DNA from: Dehalococcoidia bacterium
GTDB lineage: Bacteria; Chloroflexota; Dehalococcoidia; GIF9; AB-539-J10
DNA length: 6,558 bases
Reading direction: 5' to 3'
Assembly (NCBI GenBank): GCA_023128875.1
Contig: JAGMDB010000059.1
Span: 1 to 6,558, forward strand
Shown here one piece after another: positions 5,570 to 6,558 of the stretch. The position numbers were made by a program, and so were the translations under genes. The notes under the pieces are model-generated. The model saw nothing but the letters and a program-made list of their open reading frames with translations. It did no database searches and was not told the origin of the DNA. Every line of letters starts with the position of its first letter. Position 1 is the stretch's first letter.

Positions 5570-5747
5570 CCCGGTATTGTGCGAACGCATTAAATACTTA
5601 CGCCAACAAAAATACTAAAGAAATTCAAATCATAAGAATGCGCATCCCAGAACTGCTTTGCTCTCTGTGTTTTATATCTTGGTATTGTTCAGGATTTGGT
5701 GCTTTCAGGATTTTTTAACTATTCAAGGATAATTCGTGTTATCCAAA
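5570..5747. other. Convergent intergenic spacer with short direct repeats
   Basis: This 178-bp A/T-rich spacer lies between the ends of the methyltransferase and HD-GYP genes and holds no convincing gene. GGTATTGT occurs at 5573-5580 and 5681-5688. TTCAGGATTT occurs twice at 5688-5697 and 5704-5713, a 16-bp period. A T6 run at 5711-5716 has no stem before it, so no standard intrinsic terminator for the methyltransferase gene is visible. Confidence 0.5.
5727..5744. other. Small inverted repeat just after the HD-GYP gene
   Basis: GGATAA (5727-5732) and TTATCC (5739-5744) form 6-bp arms around a 6-nt loop, 3 nt beyond the stop of the HD-GYP gene. The position suits a 3' hairpin, but the stem is A/T-rich and no T-run follows it on the minus strand. 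It is at best a weak terminator or RNA-end stabiliser. Confidence 0.3.
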
Positions 5748-6558
5748 TTACGTCTCTTGCTTGCCAGGCGACTCCTGGCCGATTTCTATCTTCTCAGGAA
5801 GACCTGCTTTGATGATGCCGATGAAAGTTTCCACCAACCCGGGGTCAAATTGTTTACCAGCGCCCTGTCTGAGTCGTTTTATCACTGCATTATCGCCTAA
5901 GGCATCACGGTAAGGACGGACAGAACCCATAGCAGCAAAGGCATCAGCTATAGCCAGAATACGAGCATCCAGGGGGATTTTGTCGCCTTCCAATCCCTCA
6001 GGATACCCAGTACCGTCCCACCACTCATGATGATATAAGACGCTATTCACACAGGGAACTAAACCGGGCACATTCCTGACAATATTCGCGCCCAGTATAG
6101 GATGGGACTTAATTGCTATCCAGTCCGTTTCGTCAAGTTTCCCTTTTTGGGTGAGTATCTTATCCGGAATACCAATCTTGCCAATATCATGGAGTAAAGC
6201 AGCAGCACTTATCCTGGACACCTCTTCAGGTGATAGGCCAATGGCCTCAGCCAGAGCTACAGCGTAAGTGTTAACTTTCCTGGAATGGCCATAGGTATAG
6301 TGGTCCTTAGCATCCACCGCCGCGGCTAAGGCATAAACAGTGCTTAAGCCAGTTCTTCTGGCATCAATCCCCACCTCGGTTGCTGACTCAGACAAGATTT
6401 TAGAGGAAGGGTAAATTCGGTTACCCCCGGTGCTCTTGGCATAATAAAGCGCGGTATCAGCCATGGTAACAAGCTCACCGTACATCATTCCGTCGGCTGG
6501 ATAACTGGCCAGGCCCCCACTACAAGTCACCGCAATTCCCTGGGCCTCCATGGCAGCA
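5748..6558 (-). CDS. GGDEF/HD-GYP cyclic-di-GMP signalling protein (C-terminal part, cut by window edge)
   Basis: The frame is open to the right edge (codons for Ala-Ala precede the ATG at 6551), so that ATG is internal and the N-terminus is missing. Counting from it, residues 7-47 are the end of a GGDEF domain: S-G-G-L-A-S-Y-P-A-D-G and A-D-T-A-L-Y-Y-A-K-S-T-G-G-N-R-I. The GGDEF active site itself is off-window. Residues about 65-250 form an HD-GYP domain, which hydrolyses cyclic di-GMP. Its motifs are G-H-S (His89), H-D-I-G-K-I-G-I-P (His121, Asp122), His150, H-H-E-W-W-D-G-T-G-Y-P (174-184) and the A-D-A-F motif (Asp204) with R-P-Y-R (212-215). All expected metal ligands I can check are present, so phosphodiesterase activity is plausible. 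One oddity is A-D-A-F-A-A-M, where most relatives have an acidic residue (A-D-x-F-D-A-M). Sensor or receiver domains may lie upstream. Confidence 0.93.
   Translation of the reverse strand, partial: AAMEAQGIAVTCSGGLASYPADGMMYGELVTMADTALYYAKSTGGNRIYPSSKILSESATEVGIDARRTGLSTVYALAAAVDAKDHYTYGHSRKVNTYAVALAEAIGLSPEEVSRISAAALLHDIGKIGIPDKILTQKGKLDETDWIAIKSHPILGANIVRNVPGLVPCVNSVLYHHEWWDGTGYPEGLEGDKIPLDARILAIADAFAAMGSVRPYRDALGDNAVIKRLRQGAGKQFDPGLVETFIGIIKAGLPEKIEIGQESPGKQET

Noticed and set aside
5727..5744. Intrinsic terminator for the HD-GYP gene
   Set aside because: The stem is only 6 bp and A/T-rich, and no T-run follows on the minus strand. It was kept only as a weak inverted repeat.
1..6558. CRISPR array, tRNA or rRNA gene, transposase, attachment site
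   Set aside because: I saw no regularly spaced repeats, no cloverleaf-like or rRNA-like stretch, no transposase or integrase motif, and little non-coding space for any of them.

Overview
The window is a compact bacterial chromosome segment of mid-range base composition. It probably comes from a Dehalococcoidia-type Chloroflexota or a similar uncultivated anaerobe. This placement is an inference, resting mainly on the stand-alone Elp3, which closely resembles what I remember of the structurally studied Dehalococcoides protein, and on palindromic interspersed repeats of a kind I associate with such genomes. There is no rRNA, tRNA, CRISPR array or transposase.

Layout. (1) Bases 1-1940, minus strand: a tightly packed operon, HAD-family hydrolase then LivH-type permease then LivM-type permease. 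The gaps are 2 and 1 nt, and LivM runs off the left edge. (2) Bases 1941-1992: a 52-bp divergent spacer with four TGCTAA/TTAGCA half-sites, the last of which falls just inside the next gene as annotated. (3) Bases 1993-3319, plus strand: a radical SAM protein of unknown function with an atypical CX4CX2C cluster motif, followed 10 nt later by a candidate 38-residue, very basic small protein with a ribosome binding site. (4) Bases 3321-3418: a degenerate interspersed-repeat fragment between convergent genes. (5) Bases 3443-4891, minus strand: elp3, a tRNA U34 modification enzyme (radical SAM plus acetyl-CoA-binding domain). It carries a 57-bp two-hairpin palindromic element, exactly 19 codons long, inserted in frame. 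(6) Bases 4922-5569, plus strand: a class I methyltransferase with Trm9/ALKBH8-like signatures, divergent from elp3 across only 30 bp. (7) Bases 5748-6558, minus strand: the C-terminal part of a GGDEF/HD-GYP cyclic-di-GMP signalling protein, cut by the right edge.

How the genes may work together. The most interesting pair is elp3 plus the Trm9-like methyltransferase. In eukaryotes Elp3 makes 5-carboxymethyluridine (cm5U) at the tRNA wobble position, and Trm9/ALKBH8 methylates it to mcm5U. Finding both enzymes head-to-head in a bacterium suggests a two-gene bacterial mcm5U34 pathway. The HAD-LivH-LivM operon is a transport unit with unknown substrate. The divergent radical SAM gene may share its control through the TGCTAA sites. 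The HD-GYP protein appears to be an unrelated neighbour.
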